Source: Cyanobacteria bacterium REEB459
GTDB lineage: Bacteria; Cyanobacteriota; Cyanobacteriia; Phormidesmidales; Phormidesmidaceae
DNA length: 64,000 nucleotides
NCBI GenBank assembly: GCA_018970085.1
Contig: JAGWXD010000001.1
Location: 1 to 64,000 of the forward strand
Direction: 5' to 3'
Position numbers and translations under genes: made by a program. Under the pieces are notes generated by a model, which was not told the DNA's origin, searched no databases, and worked only from the letters and a program-made list of their open reading frames with translations. The stretch's first letter is position 1, and the number at the start of each line of letters is the position of its first letter. Below are positions 26,671-35,465 of the stretch, in pieces.

Positions 26671-27155
26671 TGGTTTTGAATAAAGTTCTCCAGGGTAGCG
26701 GTGAGATGATCTACCAGATTCTCAGACACCTGAGGCTGTTGCTGACACTCCAGTTCAATAGCGGCAACCACATCCTGGGGCAAAGCCAATAGGGAAACTA
26801 GACGCTGGTAGGCATCCGCTTCCTCCTGGTTAATCAAATCCTCTTCAGGACCGCGAGCGCTGGCGCTAATCACCTGATAGCCCAGTCTCAATACCACCTG
26901 GCGTTGGGCACTGCTGGTAAGCTTAGGTACCAACTCCTCGAGGGGGATATTTTGAGCCAGGTAGTCCCGCAGCTCTGAGCGCAAAGTCTCTTGCTGGGAT
27001 GACTCACTGGCAAATAGACGGCTAAATTGATCCAGCATTACCTCTATTTCTTCCTCGGCTAGATCACCGTCACTCCAAGCCATAGTAGCGACAGTTCGCA
27101 GCAGAGTCATTTGAGCAGGACTGATAGATGGGGGAGAAGAGGACTCCAGGGACAT
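26667..27155 (-). CDS. TerB-like (tellurite resistance fold) protein
   Basis: A 162-residue all-helical acidic protein. [20 protein letters not shown] with the later [17 protein letters not shown] block fits the TerB/DjlA N-terminal-like fold, whose acidic residues can bind metal. Cyanobacteria have several such proteins with no known link to tellurite. It converges on nadA with a 4-bp overlap of stop codons and has a free 5' region of about 150 bp toward ycf35. Role unknown. Confidence 0.78.
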   Translation of the reverse strand: MSLESSSPPSISPAQMTLLRTVATMAWSDGDLAEEEIEVMLDQFSRLFASESSQQETLRSELRDYLAQNIPLEELVPKLTSSAQRQVVLRLGYQVISASARGPEEDLINQEEADAYQRLVSLLALPQDVVAAIELECQQQPQVSENLVDHLTATLENFIQNH

Positions 27156-27243
27156 GGCTATCTCTATAAAACGATAATTATTGCAGAGAGTAGCATGGGA
27201 ACCGAGCGATCGCCCCTACCCTAATCTTTCATTAATCTCCGAT

Positions 27244-27274
27244 AAAAAATGGGCCGGACACTTTGCCCGGCCCA
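27244..27274 (-). terminator. Rho-independent terminator after ycf35
   Basis: Read on the minus strand, an 8-bp perfect stem TGGGCCGG / CCGGCCCA around a 9-nt loop is followed by TTTTTT (27249-27244). It lies 24 bp after the ycf35 stop and closes the ycf46-ycf35 run. Confidence 0.93.
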
Positions 27275-27297
27275 CTCCTAGGGAACGCACTAGAGAC

Positions 27298-27648
27298 TTA
27301 CTGAAGCACCAGTTTAACGTTGGCATTTTGCAGACCGGGGCGCTTTACCTCAGCCAGGGTTTTATTAACTGCGTACTTTTGATTAATAGAATTAATCAAT
27401 TCAGTCTGGTTGTGCTTTTTAGCGACGCCCCATAGATCGGCAATCAAATCAAAGGAACCGTCAGCATTACGAGACCAGCCCAGATCATATTCACCGTCCA
27501 GAATAGCGACAATGTCGGCCCGCAATCGCTGGCCATTGTAGCCCCGCACATCTGCCTCTGTCTTGGTGGCAATACCCAGATCAGACAGAGATTGCTTAAG
27601 AATTTCAGCATCGGTCACTTTGGTGCGAAGAGTGCTGAAGTGAGACAT
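27298..27648 (-). CDS. ycf35: Ycf35 / DUF1257 protein
   Basis: A 116-residue protein starting MSHFSTLRTKVTDAEILKQS, with the RLRADIVAILDGEYDLGWSR and LIADLWGVAKKHNQTELINS blocks of DUF1257. It is encoded in cyanobacteria and in red-algal plastids (ycf35) and its function is undefined. The ATG at 27648 is preceded by AGGAGGAAA, a strong ribosome site, which rules out the longer open frame upstream. It lies 142 bp downstream of ycf46, same strand, and ends in a terminator. Confidence 0.92.
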   Translation of the reverse strand: MSHFSTLRTKVTDAEILKQSLSDLGIATKTEADVRGYNGQRLRADIVAILDGEYDLGWSRNADGSFDLIADLWGVAKKHNQTELINSINQKYAVNKTLAEVKRPGLQNANVKLVLQ

Positions 27649-27790
27649 AAGGGTTTCCTCCTGTAGGAAAATTGAGAGAAACAACGAGGTTTGAGAGTTA
27701 ATCAAGCCAGTTAACCGCTAGGGACTACCTGGACACCAACTGCTAGCCTGAGCTAGCCCTTCCCCCGGATACCGCCGGGTAGAAAGCCTG

Positions 27791-29320
27791 TTAAAACTCC
27801 ATGCGCTGATATTCAGCCACGGAGGCTGCCGCTGGACGGGCCCGCTGACGCGCCCAATCGCGCAGAGCGCTAACCTGTTCACTCATAGTTTTAGAAAGGG
27901 GCAAGGTAGCCCGAATCGAGGCAATGATATCGAGTTGAGTGAACTCCCGTCCTTGGGCAAATGCTTCGTACATAGCAGAAATCAAACCCTGCTCAATTTC
28001 TGCCCCAGAAAAGCCATCGCAAACCTTGGTAAGCTGCTCCAAGTCAAAGCGTTCTATATCGCGACGCCGTTTCTGCAAATGGATTTGAAAAATATCTTTA
28101 CGCTCTTCAGGATTGGGCAAATCGACGAAAAAGATTTCGTCAAATCGGCCTTTACGCAAAAACTCACTGGGTAAACGTTCGACCCGATTAGCCGTGGCCA
28201 TCACAAATACCGGAGAGGTTTTTTCCTGCATCCAGGTGAGAAAGGTACCAAAGATACGACTGGAGGTGCCCCCGTCAGAATCAGAAGAGCCCGCACCCCC
28301 GGCGAAGGCTTTGTCAATTTCATCAATAAACAAAATAGCCGGGGAAATGGATTCAGCCGTACGCAGGGCATTGCGCAAATTGGCCTCCGATCTCCCCACG
28401 GTAGAGCCATCGTAGACCCGACCTAAATCAAGGCGCAGTAGGGGTAGTCCCCAGAGACGAGAGGTGGTTTTAGCAATCAGAGATTTACCACAGCCGGGCA
28501 CCCCTAAAATCAGCATTCCCTTAGGTTGAGGTAGGCCGTACTGACGAGCTCGCTCAGTAAAGGCATCAGAGCGCTGCTTCAACCAATACTTTAACTCCTC
28601 CAGACCCCCAACCGCATCAATGGTTTCATCCACATCCATAAATTCTAGGATGCCATTGCGACGAATCAACTGGCGTTTTTCAGATAGCACAATCTCTACC
28701 TCTTCGCCACTTAGCTCCCCAGCCATCACCCGAGCCTTGCGGTAAACCTTCTCAGCCTCGTCACGAGTTAAGCCCAGGGCAGCCTTAAGCAGCTTTTCGC
28801 GGGTGTCTGTAGTGAGGGAATCCTTTCGAGACCGGGCCAATTGAGCGGAGAGGACCTCATCTAGCTCGGTCATTGTAGGCAGAGGAAAGTCTAAGACTAC
28901 CACTTCCTTCTCCAGTTCGATCGGCACCTCTTGAACAGGAGACATCAAGACAATGGTTTTACCGCTCCCCTTGAGGGCGACGATGGCGTCCCGTAGACAA
29001 CGGGTAACAGCGGGTGAATCCTTAAAGGGGTGGAGGTCTTTAAAGATATATAGGCCCCCCTCGCGCTGGCGAATCACCCACTCTACAGCCGCTTCAGGCG
29101 AAACAGTCTGATTGTGTTGCTGGCCCGCACTGGAGTTGCCATACTCAACCATGCCGCGGGTCATGGTCCAGATGCAGACTCGCAGGGAAGACTTTGCATC
29201 CCGTTGGGTGAGCTGACGAGCCACACTAACCAAGGTTTGCTCAGCCCGCTCTTCCTCAAAGGTAACCAAATAGATCAGAGGATATTCAGATTGTATCAGT
29301 ACGCTTAAATCCTCTTTCAT
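27791..29320 (-). CDS. ycf46: Ycf46-type AAA ATPase
   Basis: A 509-residue AAA protein. The N-terminal domain (MKEDLSVLIQSEYPLIYLVT) is a degenerate ATPase-like module, and the AAA core carries Walker A GVPGCGKSLIAKT, Walker B AILFIDEIDKAF, and the second region ATANRVERLPSEFLRKGRFD with sensor and arginine-finger residues. It matches cyanobacterial/red-plastid Ycf46, a stress-inducible ATPase (Synechocystis slr0374, as I recall it) linked to CO2 and photosynthetic acclimation. The ATG at 29320 fits the family N-terminus; an open frame extends 24 codons further. The RHH-type gene lies 134 bp upstream. Confidence 0.92.
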   Translation of the reverse strand: MKEDLSVLIQSEYPLIYLVTFEEERAEQTLVSVARQLTQRDAKSSLRVCIWTMTRGMVEYGNSSAGQQHNQTVSPEAAVEWVIRQREGGLYIFKDLHPFKDSPAVTRCLRDAIVALKGSGKTIVLMSPVQEVPIELEKEVVVLDFPLPTMTELDEVLSAQLARSRKDSLTTDTREKLLKAALGLTRDEAEKVYRKARVMAGELSGEEVEIVLSEKRQLIRRNGILEFMDVDETIDAVGGLEELKYWLKQRSDAFTERARQYGLPQPKGMLILGVPGCGKSLIAKTTSRLWGLPLLRLDLGRVYDGSTVGRSEANLRNALRTAESISPAILFIDEIDKAFAGGAGSSDSDGGTSSRIFGTFLTWMQEKTSPVFVMATANRVERLPSEFLRKGRFDEIFFVDLPNPEERKDIFQIHLQKRRRDIERFDLEQLTKVCDGFSGAEIEQGLISAMYEAFAQGREFTQLDIIASIRATLPLSKTMSEQVSALRDWARQRARPAAASVAEYQRMEF

Positions 29321-29454
29321 GGTCGATACCTTTAGGAAACTAAAGTGATAACAGACAACCAGGTCAGGATGGAAACTAGGAAAAACAACCAATAGACCCG
29401 CATTCGCACATCAGGCCTAAATTGCTGAAGCAAACTATTATTAACTTTGGGACC

Positions 29455-29814
29455 TTAACAGGGAACCAATTCGCCTTCACCAAGTTGGTTAGACTCTATA
29501 ACCAGCCCGGGCACTCCAGGCTCGGCGAGGGTGGGTGAATCTGAACAGGAAGATAACTGAACCACTTCCACCAATGCAGTATCTTTAAGCACTAAGGGGA
29601 CAGCACAGCAGGGACAATCATATATGCGATGGGTTTGGCCCCTGCCCTCAGGTATACCCTGTGCTACCAAATCGGGATTAGCCAAATAAAAATCAATGGC
29701 CCGCTGGGCGATGGCAGACATGGCTTCACCCTCCACAGCAGAGTGAATCTTGAGCTGACGATGGGTTTGGGAGGGAAGATAGAGGGTAACTTTGCTGGCC
29801 TTAGACTCTTCCAT
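29455..29814 (-). CDS. Small RHH-like protein with a CxxC motif
   Basis: A 119-residue protein. The first 45 residues resemble a ribbon-helix-helix module (KVTLYLPSQTHRQLKIHSAV, then GEAMSAIAQRAIDFYLANPD), which binds DNA as a dimer. The middle has DCPCCAVPLVL, a CxCC cluster that could bind a metal. It is followed by an acidic tail. It is the first gene of the run leading to ycf46 and ycf35. From memory, Synechocystis slr0373-slr0374-slr0376 has a small gene ahead of ycf46, and this could be its counterpart, unverified. An 11-bp inverted repeat lies 65 bp upstream. Confidence 0.75.
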   Translation of the reverse strand: MEESKASKVTLYLPSQTHRQLKIHSAVEGEAMSAIAQRAIDFYLANPDLVAQGIPEGRGQTHRIYDCPCCAVPLVLKDTALVEVVQLSSCSDSPTLAEPGVPGLVIESNQLGEGELVPC

Positions 29815-29878
29815 AACACATCTCTAATACGGTTCGGGTACCCCTTGTGTTTATTTACCTTAGAGCTCTTGGCCCGAG

Positions 29879-29906
29879 CCGTCAAGACGTCATAGCGTCT
29901 TGACGG
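29879..29906. repeat. Inverted repeat upstream of the RHH-ycf46 run
   Basis: Perfect 11-bp arms CCGTCAAGACG and CGTCTTGACGG around a 6-nt spacer. It lies between the cpcL stop (29958) and the RHH gene start (29814), and there is no T-run after it in the direction of cpcL transcription. It may be an operator for the downstream run or a weak hairpin at the cpcL 3' end. Confidence 0.92.
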
Positions 29907-29957
29907 CAGATTTGTAACCTATCTTTACAATGGGCAATGCGTCGCTACCGGTATGGG

Positions 29958-30746
29958 CTAAAGGGTAATCCATCCGAACCAGGAGAAGACCACCGCAGCG
30001 GTGGTTAGTCCCAGTACCAGAGCCAGGGCCAGGGTAATTACCCCGGCAGCCCGGCGCACCGGAGCCGGGGGGACTAACCAGTCTTGCTGCCCTAGCGGAC
30101 GATCTGCGCAGAAGTCGTAACCCAGAGCTTGCAAGCTGGTGAGATGGTCCTGACCGTAGCGAGGGGTGCGCTCAAAGGGAAGTTCGCCCAGCGATCGCTG
30201 AGGTAAGATGCGACGCCGCTGGTAGGGCACGGTATTTTCACCAAAGCTGTCTTCGTACTCAGGGGTAGCGAGCAGGCCATCAATCAAGCCCTGCAATCCT
30301 TGGCTAGCCAGCACAATAGACCAGGCCAGGGTTTCTTTGCGATCGTAGACGTTGCGACCAAGAATACGTTGTACGCAAAGTTCAACAAAACGATAGTTAT
30401 TATTGGGGTGGTAATTCCAGGCCCGAAAGCTATCACAGGTAGCCAAACCCCGAATAAAGCCCTTAACGGTAATCAAGCCAGCTCGCAATTGGGATTCTAG
30501 CAACGTCTGACGATTGCTTTTGAGCATTTGCTGCTCATGAAATATTTGTCTGTAGGCGGCCCTGATCAACAGGTCCATATCCTGATTAGAGGCAACCGAT
30601 TCCAGCCTGTAAATCCTGGGTTGATCGTCTCCTGGAACCTCGTAACCATTGACCCGATGATTTTGACTTTTGGGTTGATAGGCTAGCAACGGCAAACTCA
30701 CGTCCAGACCCTCCATATAATCACTATTATTGAATACCCCTGACAT
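29958..30746 (-). CDS. cpcL: Phycobilisome rod linker CpcL (CpcG2 type)
   Basis: A 262-residue linker. The N-terminus has the CpcG signature SLPLLAYQPKSQNHRVNGYE, followed by a Pfam PBS-linker domain (about residues 40-180: LIRAAYRQIFHEQQMLKSNR, FVELCVQRILGRNVYDRKE). The C-terminus ends in a 20-25 residue hydrophobic helix (GVITLALALVLGLTTAAVVF). That helix distinguishes CpcL from rod-core CpcG: CpcL rods lack an allophycocyanin core and associate with photosystem I/NDH complexes at the membrane. The ATG at 30746 was chosen because AGGGG lies six bases upstream; a TTG nine codons earlier and an ATG ten codons later are alternatives. It is divergent from cpcB. Confidence 0.93.
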   Translation of the reverse strand: MSGVFNNSDYMEGLDVSLPLLAYQPKSQNHRVNGYEVPGDDQPRIYRLESVASNQDMDLLIRAAYRQIFHEQQMLKSNRQTLLESQLRAGLITVKGFIRGLATCDSFRAWNYHPNNNYRFVELCVQRILGRNVYDRKETLAWSIVLASQGLQGLIDGLLATPEYEDSFGENTVPYQRRRILPQRSLGELPFERTPRYGQDHLTSLQALGYDFCADRPLGQQDWLVPPAPVRRAAGVITLALALVLGLTTAAVVFSWFGWITL

Positions 30747-31064
30747 CCCTAGCCCCTGACTTGACGCTGGCAACAGACAAGCCTCCAGGGGCCAGCCGAT
30801 GGCAATTAAAGGCTTAGCTTAAAAGCAAAGCAAGTCAAAGGTTTGCACTTCGCCGAAGAACTTAATAAACCGTTGCACCAAATAGTTTTTCTTCATACTT
30901 CATCCCTCTGAACTCCCTTCCTAAAGCTCTTCAGAAAAGCTCGAAACCCTTACCAGACAGGAACCTTGCATGACCTGAAGAGGGCCGTCGGGAAGCTAGG
31001 AAGAAATTCTTAACAACTTGTAAAATAACTGGACCCACCATCGGTGTATAAAATTTCTGGAGGG

Positions 31065-31096
31065 TTGATTGAATAGGCGAAAGCTAATTCAATCAA
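31065..31096 (+). repeat. Inverted repeat in the cpcB leader (first)
   Basis: Perfect 10-bp arms TTGATTGAAT (31065-31074) and ATTCAATCAA (31087-31096) around a 12-nt spacer, 271-302 bp before the cpcB ATG and 13 bp after the candidate -10. It could be an operator or the first hairpin of the leader RNA. Confidence 0.9.
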
Positions 31097-31157
31097 AGGT
31101 TTTAAGGAGTGATTCATTGCCATCAAGGAATTAACTCCACACTCCTATCTAGCTTGT

Positions 31158-31209
31158 CTTCAAGCCTTTGATTAAGGACTTTTATTTAGATACCTTAACA
31201 AGCTTGAAG
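31158..31209 (+). repeat. Nested inverted repeat in the cpcB leader (second)
   Basis: Outer arms CTTCAAGC (31158-31165) and GCTTGAAG (31202-31209) enclose inner arms TTAAGG (31172-31177) and CCTTAA (31193-31198). The nested arrangement suggests a long stem-loop with internal loops in the leader RNA. Confidence 0.85.
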
Positions 31210-31366
31210 AAATGTAAACTAAATGGGAGGATGGACCCGTCTACTCTTTAAGATCTCTCTATAAGGAACTAGGTCAGGTCTTTTACTGGCCTGATCCAGT
31301 CCGGGGCCATGATAGCTCCTCATTTTAGCCAACTCAGCGACAAAAATAATTAGGAGACTTGAGTCG

Positions 31367-31885
31367 ATGTTTGACGCATATACTAAGGTTGTTTCTCAGG
31401 CCGATGCCCGTGGCGAATTTCTGTCTGGCGATCAGCTAGATGCCCTGTCCCGGTTTACCAGCGAAGGTCTGAAGCGGAGCGACGCTGTTAACCGAATGAC
31501 CGGTAACGCTTCTAAAATCGTATCCGATGCAGCTCGGGCTCTGTTTGCTGAACAGCCTCAGTTGATCGCCCCTGGTGGCAATGCTTACACCAACCGCCGC
31601 ATGGCTGCCTGCCTGCGCGATATGGAAATCATCCTGCGCTATGTGACCTACGCCACCTTTACAGGTGATGCTAGCGTTCTTAACGATCGCTGCCTCAATG
31701 GTCTGCGTGAAACCTACGCTGCCCTGGGTGTTCCCGGTGCTTCCGTAGCCGCTGGTGTAGAAAAAATGAAGGCCTCTGCCCTTTCTATCGCCAACGATCC
31801 CGCTAATGTTACCCAGGGTGATTGCAGCTCTTTGATGTCTGAAATCAGCAGCTATTTTGACCTGGCTGCCGCTGCCGTTGCATAG
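31367..31885 (+). CDS. cpcB: Phycocyanin beta subunit
   Basis: A 172-residue phycobiliprotein of the phycobilisome rods. Chromophore cysteines are seen in [18 protein letters not shown] (Cys82) and [10 protein letters not shown] (Cys153), and Asn72 (GNAYTN) is the site methylated in the family. The [10 protein letters not shown] loop separates it from phycoerythrocyanin beta. The region around residues 27-40 ([15 protein letters not shown]) differs from commoner forms but is not disruptive. First gene of the cpc operon; AGGAG precedes the ATG. Confidence 0.98.
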   Translation: MFDAYTKVVSQADARGEFLSGDQLDALSRFTSEGLKRSDAVNRMTGNASKIVSDAARALFAEQPQLIAPGGNAYTNRRMAACLRDMEIILRYVTYATFTGDASVLNDRCLNGLRETYAALGVPGASVAAGVEKMKASALSIANDPANVTQGDCSSLMSEISSYFDLAAAAVA

Positions 31886-31985
31886 GTTCGAGTAGTCTTG
31901 AACCCCCTTTTAATTGGGCTTCAATCCCAATTCTTTGAATCTTGTTCATTTGCTGTGAAGACAATCGAAGGAGAACCTTAACGTT

Positions 31986-32474
31986 ATGAAAACCCCTTTA
32001 ACTGAAGCAGTGTCTACTGCCGATTCCCAAGGCCGCTTCCTGAGCGCCTCTGAGTTGACTGGTTTACTTGGTCGCCTGCGTCAAGCCACCTCTGGTCTGG
32101 AAGCTGCCCGGGCACTGACCAGCAAGGCAGATTCTCTGGTCAGTGGTGCGGCTCAAGCCGTTTACAATAAGTTCCCCTACACCACCCAAATGCAGGGCCC
32201 TAACTACGCTGCTGACCAGCGGGGTAAGGACAAGTGTGCTCGGGACATCGGCTACTACCTGCGGATGGTAACCTACTGCTGCGTTGCGGGCGGTACTGGT
32301 CCTATGGATGAGTATCTGATTGCCGGTCTGGCTGAAATCAATACCACCTATGAGCTGTCCCCCAGCTGGTATGTTGAAGCCCTACGCTATATCAAGGCCA
32401 ACCATGGTCTGTCTGGCGATGCTGCTTCTGAAGCCAATTCCTACATCGATTACGCCATCAACGCCCTGAGCTAG
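31986..32474 (+). CDS. cpcA: Phycocyanin alpha subunit
   Basis: A 162-residue phycobiliprotein that pairs with CpcB. The chromophore cysteine is Cys84 in [20 protein letters not shown], and the C-terminus [20 protein letters not shown] is typical. It starts 100 bp after cpcB with GAAGGAG upstream. A stem-loop with a T-run follows, likely limiting read-through into the linker genes. The lyase pair that loads Cys84 (cpcE/cpcF) is at the end of the same operon. Confidence 0.98.
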   Translation: MKTPLTEAVSTADSQGRFLSASELTGLLGRLRQATSGLEAARALTSKADSLVSGAAQAVYNKFPYTTQMQGPNYAADQRGKDKCARDIGYYLRMVTYCCVAGGTGPMDEYLIAGLAEINTTYELSPSWYVEALRYIKANHGLSGDAASEANSYIDYAINALS

Positions 32475-32486
32475 TTGGTGTTCATC

Positions 32487-32549
32487 GCCCGGAAGGGCAG
32501 ACAGTTGTTAGCCTATTGTTAACGATTGTTTGTCATTCCGGGCATTTTT
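32487..32549 (+). terminator. Attenuator-like hairpin between cpcA and cpcC
   Basis: Arms GCCCGGAA (32487-32494) and TTCCGGGC (32536-32543) are exact complements followed by ATTTTT, with a further GACA/TGTC pairing inside. It begins 12 bp after the cpcA stop. Its position fits the partial terminator that gives far more cpcBA than linker mRNA. A shorter competing hairpin, GCCC-GGAA-GGGC, shares the left arm. Confidence 0.85.
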
Positions 32550-32665
32550 ATAGCTATATCCCAGTCAGGAACCAGAACATTGACTAAAACTTTATTCTGA
32601 CAGCTGGTCTGTGGTTATAGGTCTACATAGTGTGTTGAGAAACCCTGTCGTAAGGAGTAGGATCC

Positions 32666-33541
32666 ATGCCGATTACTACGGCGGCATCCCGGCTAGGGAC
32701 CGCTGCCTTTAGTGAAACCGCCCCAGTCGAACTACGGTCTAACTGGACATCAGCAGATGCAGAAATCGTGATTCGGGCGGTCTACCGTCAACTTTTGGGT
32801 AACGATTATTTGATGAACTCGGAACGCCTCATCAGCGCCGAGTCTTTGCTTAAAAACGGTTACATTACCGTCCGGGAATTTGTCCGGGCGGTAGCCAAGT
32901 CTGAGTTATACAAACAAAAATTTTTCTACCCCAACTTTCAAACCCGTGTGATTGAGCTCCATACCAAGCATTTGCTGGGTCGGGCTCTCTATGATGAGTC
33001 AGAGGTGGTAGATCATCTAGACCGCTACGAAAATGAAGGCTATGACGCTGATGTGGATTCCTTCATCGACAGCGAAGAATACCAGGCCAACTTTGGCGAC
33101 CATGTGGTACCCTATTACCGCAGCTTTGTCTACCAGGCTGGGCAACGGTCTGTGGGCTTTACCCGCATGTTTCAGCTCTATCGTGGCTATGCCAACAGCG
33201 ATCGGGCCCAAGCGGCGGGTAAAAAGTCTCGCCTGGCGGCAGAGTTAGGCCGTAATACCTCTTCCTCTGTTGTTAGTCCCACTGGTACCAATGCGGGCTG
33301 GTCTGTTCAGGCTAATAAGCTGGCTACCCCCAGCAAGGCCCTGGGCGGATCTACTCCCTACGGCACCACTGCGGGTCGGGTGTATCGAGTAGAGGTGATG
33401 GGAGCCAACCTGCCTCGCTATCCTAAGGTGCGCCGTACCAATACGGTATACCTGGTTCCCTACGAAAAGCTGTCAGCCAAGTTGCAGCAAATCAATAAAC
33501 TGGGCGGTCGGGTTACCAGTGTTACCCAGGCTAGCTTTTAA
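32666..33541 (+). CDS. cpcC: Phycocyanin rod linker CpcC
   Basis: A 291-residue rod linker. The N-terminal PBS-linker domain (about residues 18-180) contains [40 protein letters not shown] and [19 protein letters not shown]. The C-terminal CpcD-like domain (about 235-291) has [40 protein letters not shown]. It joins phycocyanin hexamers within rods. Only one cpcC-type gene is present, suggesting rods of modest length unless further linkers lie elsewhere. AAGGAG precedes the ATG. Confidence 0.96.
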   Translation: MPITTAASRLGTAAFSETAPVELRSNWTSADAEIVIRAVYRQLLGNDYLMNSERLISAESLLKNGYITVREFVRAVAKSELYKQKFFYPNFQTRVIELHTKHLLGRALYDESEVVDHLDRYENEGYDADVDSFIDSEEYQANFGDHVVPYYRSFVYQAGQRSVGFTRMFQLYRGYANSDRAQAAGKKSRLAAELGRNTSSSVVSPTGTNAGWSVQANKLATPSKALGGSTPYGTTAGRVYRVEVMGANLPRYPKVRRTNTVYLVPYEKLSAKLQQINKLGGRVTSVTQASF

Positions 33542-33725
33542 TTGATTTACCTTGACTTCGGTGGGGGCGTTTTAACCGATGCCTCTACCGGGTCTTGTCC
33601 CCGGCACAGGGCTGGCTTTCACCTAAACTGCCGGTTTTTGGTATACCAGCTACTTAGCCCAGCCAGGGGCTGTGTACACATACTCTTAATAGATAGCTAT
33701 TGATCGCTAAGGACATTGCCCCACT

Positions 33726-33962
33726 ATGATGACCCAAAATATTTCTGGTAGTGACTCGACCGCTGGCAGTCGTACCTTTATTTATGAAGTAGAGGGACTG
33801 CGTCAAAACCAAGAAACCAGTCAAAACAATTACCCTATTCGTAGGAGTGGTAGTGTCTTCATTAAGGTGCCCTATCGACGCATGAACGAGGAAATGCAAC
33901 GGATTACCCGTCTGGGTGGAAAGATCGTTAGCATTCGTCCCCTTTCTGGCACTGAAGCCTGA
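33726..33962 (+). CDS. cpcD: Rod-capping linker CpcD
   Basis: A 78-residue protein that is essentially one CpcD domain (FIYEVEGLRQNQETSQNNYP, then VFIKVPYRRMNEEMQRITRL), homologous to the C-terminal domain of CpcC. It caps the core-distal end of phycocyanin rods and sets their length. It starts 184 bp after cpcC, and cpcE follows 10 bp later. Confidence 0.95.
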   Translation: MMTQNISGSDSTAGSRTFIYEVEGLRQNQETSQNNYPIRRSGSVFIKVPYRRMNEEMQRITRLGGKIVSIRPLSGTEA

Positions 33963-33972
33963 AAACCATGGT

Positions 33973-34806
33973 ATGGGGTTAGACTCTGAAGCCTTGGTGA
34001 ATGTCCAGGGAGATGCCTATACCGTTGATCAAGCCTTAAGCAACCTGCAGCAAACAGAGGACGCAGGTTTGCGTTACTATGCGGCCTGGTGGTTGGGTCG
34101 TTTTCGAGTGGCACAGCCAGAGGCGATCGCAGCCCTGATGGTAGCCCTCGAGGATGGAACCGATCGCTCCTCCGATGGGGGCTATCCACTGCGGCGAAAT
34201 GCCGCTCGGGCCCTGGGTAAACTGGGGGATCGGCAGGTGGTGCCCGCTTTGATTCAATGCCTGACCTGTTCCGATTACTATGTTCGCGAGGCCGCTACCC
34301 AGGCTCTGGAAAGTCTGGGCGACCCCCGTGCCATTGCTCCCCTGCGATCGCTACTGGCGGGAGGCGTAGAGGCGGCTCTGCCGGTGCCTGGCAATCCTCA
34401 CCTGGTGCAGCCCTACAATGCCATCCTTGAGGCGTTGGGTAGCTTAGGGGCGACGGAGGCGGTCGGAGAAATTACCCCCTTTCTTAGCCATGGCGTAGCC
34501 CAGGTGCAGAATGCGGCTGCCCGAGCCCTCTACCAGCTCACCGCTGATCCGGCCTACTGTCAGGCCCTGGTAGGGCGTTTGCAGGAACCCAACTTACAAC
34601 TGCGGCGATCAGCAATGATGGATCTGGGGGCGATCGGCTACCTGCCCGCCGCCCCTGCGATCGCTGCTACCCTGGCGGAAAATAGCCTTAAGTTGATTGC
34701 TTTGCAGCAGATTTTAGAGCATCATCTGCAGGAACAGGGTTTTCCTGGGCAGGGACTGGGGCCTGACTCTCACCAGGTTTTGGCCCTGATGGATAATTTG
34801 CTATAG
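33973..34806 (+). CDS. cpcE: Phycocyanobilin lyase subunit alpha CpcE
   Basis: A 277-residue HEAT-like/Armadillo-type repeat protein (PLRRNAARALGKLGDRQVVP, DYYVREAATQALESLGDPRA). With CpcF it forms the heterodimeric lyase that attaches phycocyanobilin to Cys84 of CpcA. The ATG at 33973 leads into GLDSEALVNVQGDAYTVDQA, the normal N-terminus; an open frame upstream overlaps cpcD and is not family-like. Ten bases from cpcD, two from cpcF. Confidence 0.95.
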   Translation: MGLDSEALVNVQGDAYTVDQALSNLQQTEDAGLRYYAAWWLGRFRVAQPEAIAALMVALEDGTDRSSDGGYPLRRNAARALGKLGDRQVVPALIQCLTCSDYYVREAATQALESLGDPRAIAPLRSLLAGGVEAALPVPGNPHLVQPYNAILEALGSLGATEAVGEITPFLSHGVAQVQNAAARALYQLTADPAYCQALVGRLQEPNLQLRRSAMMDLGAIGYLPAAPAIAATLAENSLKLIALQQILEHHLQEQGFPGQGLGPDSHQVLALMDNLL

Positions 34807-34808
34807 GA

Positions 34809-35465
34809 ATGGGCATGTCTGAAACCGCCAGAGCCGAGGTGACGGCATTGATTCAGGGGGTGGAAACCGCCGATTCGAAGGCGGCCCTGGTGCAGGCGGT
34901 GGCTCGATTGGCGGCGCTTCGCGATCCCGAGGCCATTCCTACCCTGATTCGGGTGCTGGGTTACAACAATCCTGGGGCGGCCGTCGCCGCTGTAGAGGGG
35001 TTGGTGGCCTTGGGGGAGGCGGCGGTAGATGGCTTACTCACCGAACTGGATGGTTATAACTATGGGGCCAGGGCCTGGGCAATTCGGGCTTTGGCCCTGA
35101 TTGGTGACCCCCGTGCCCTACCCGTGCTGTTAGAGGCGACCACGGTAGATTTCGCCCTGAGTGTGCGGCGAGCGGCGGCTCGAGGGGCTGGGGCGATTAA
35201 GTGGGATCGATTGCCTGCCGACCAGGTGACAGGAGCTCAGGCGGAGGTTTTGCAGGTGCTGCTGCAGGCAATCCAGGATCCGGAGTGGGTGGTGCGTTAC
35301 GCGGCGGTTGTGAGTCTGCAAACCCTGGCAGGGGCTACCAGGGTGGCGGACCTACCGGTGATCGTGACTGCCCTGGAGCGGGTATTGCTGGAGGATCGGA
35401 CCCTGGCGGTGCAGGCCAGAGCCCAATGGGCCTTAGACCAGCTGCGATCGCCGATTTCCACCTAA
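34809..35465 (+). CDS. cpcF: Phycocyanobilin lyase subunit beta CpcF
   Basis: A 218-residue HEAT-repeat partner of CpcE, with repeats such as LRDPEAIPTLIRVLGYNNPG, NYGARAWAIRALALIGDPRA and VVRYAAVVSLQTLAG. The complex is specific for the alpha subunit of phycocyanin. The start is ATG at 34809 or the in-frame ATG two codons later. This is the last gene of the cpc operon; no clear terminator is seen in the following 296 bp. Confidence 0.94.
   Translation: MGMSETARAEVTALIQGVETADSKAALVQAVARLAALRDPEAIPTLIRVLGYNNPGAAVAAVEGLVALGEAAVDGLLTELDGYNYGARAWAIRALALIGDPRALPVLLEATTVDFALSVRRAAARGAGAIKWDRLPADQVTGAQAEVLQVLLQAIQDPEWVVRYAAVVSLQTLAGATRVADLPVIVTALERVLLEDRTLAVQARAQWALDQLRSPIST

Larger units (their letters stand above)
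30747..31366 (+). promoter_or_regulatory. cpcL-cpcB divergent region and cpcB leader
   Basis: 620 bp with no gene. It must hold promoters for cpcL and the cpc operon. A TATAAA at 31047-31052 is a candidate -10 for cpcB; if used, the leader would be roughly 310 nt. Downstream of it are two inverted repeats (31065-31096 and 31158-31209). AGGAG lies about ten bases before the cpcB ATG. Confidence 0.6.
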
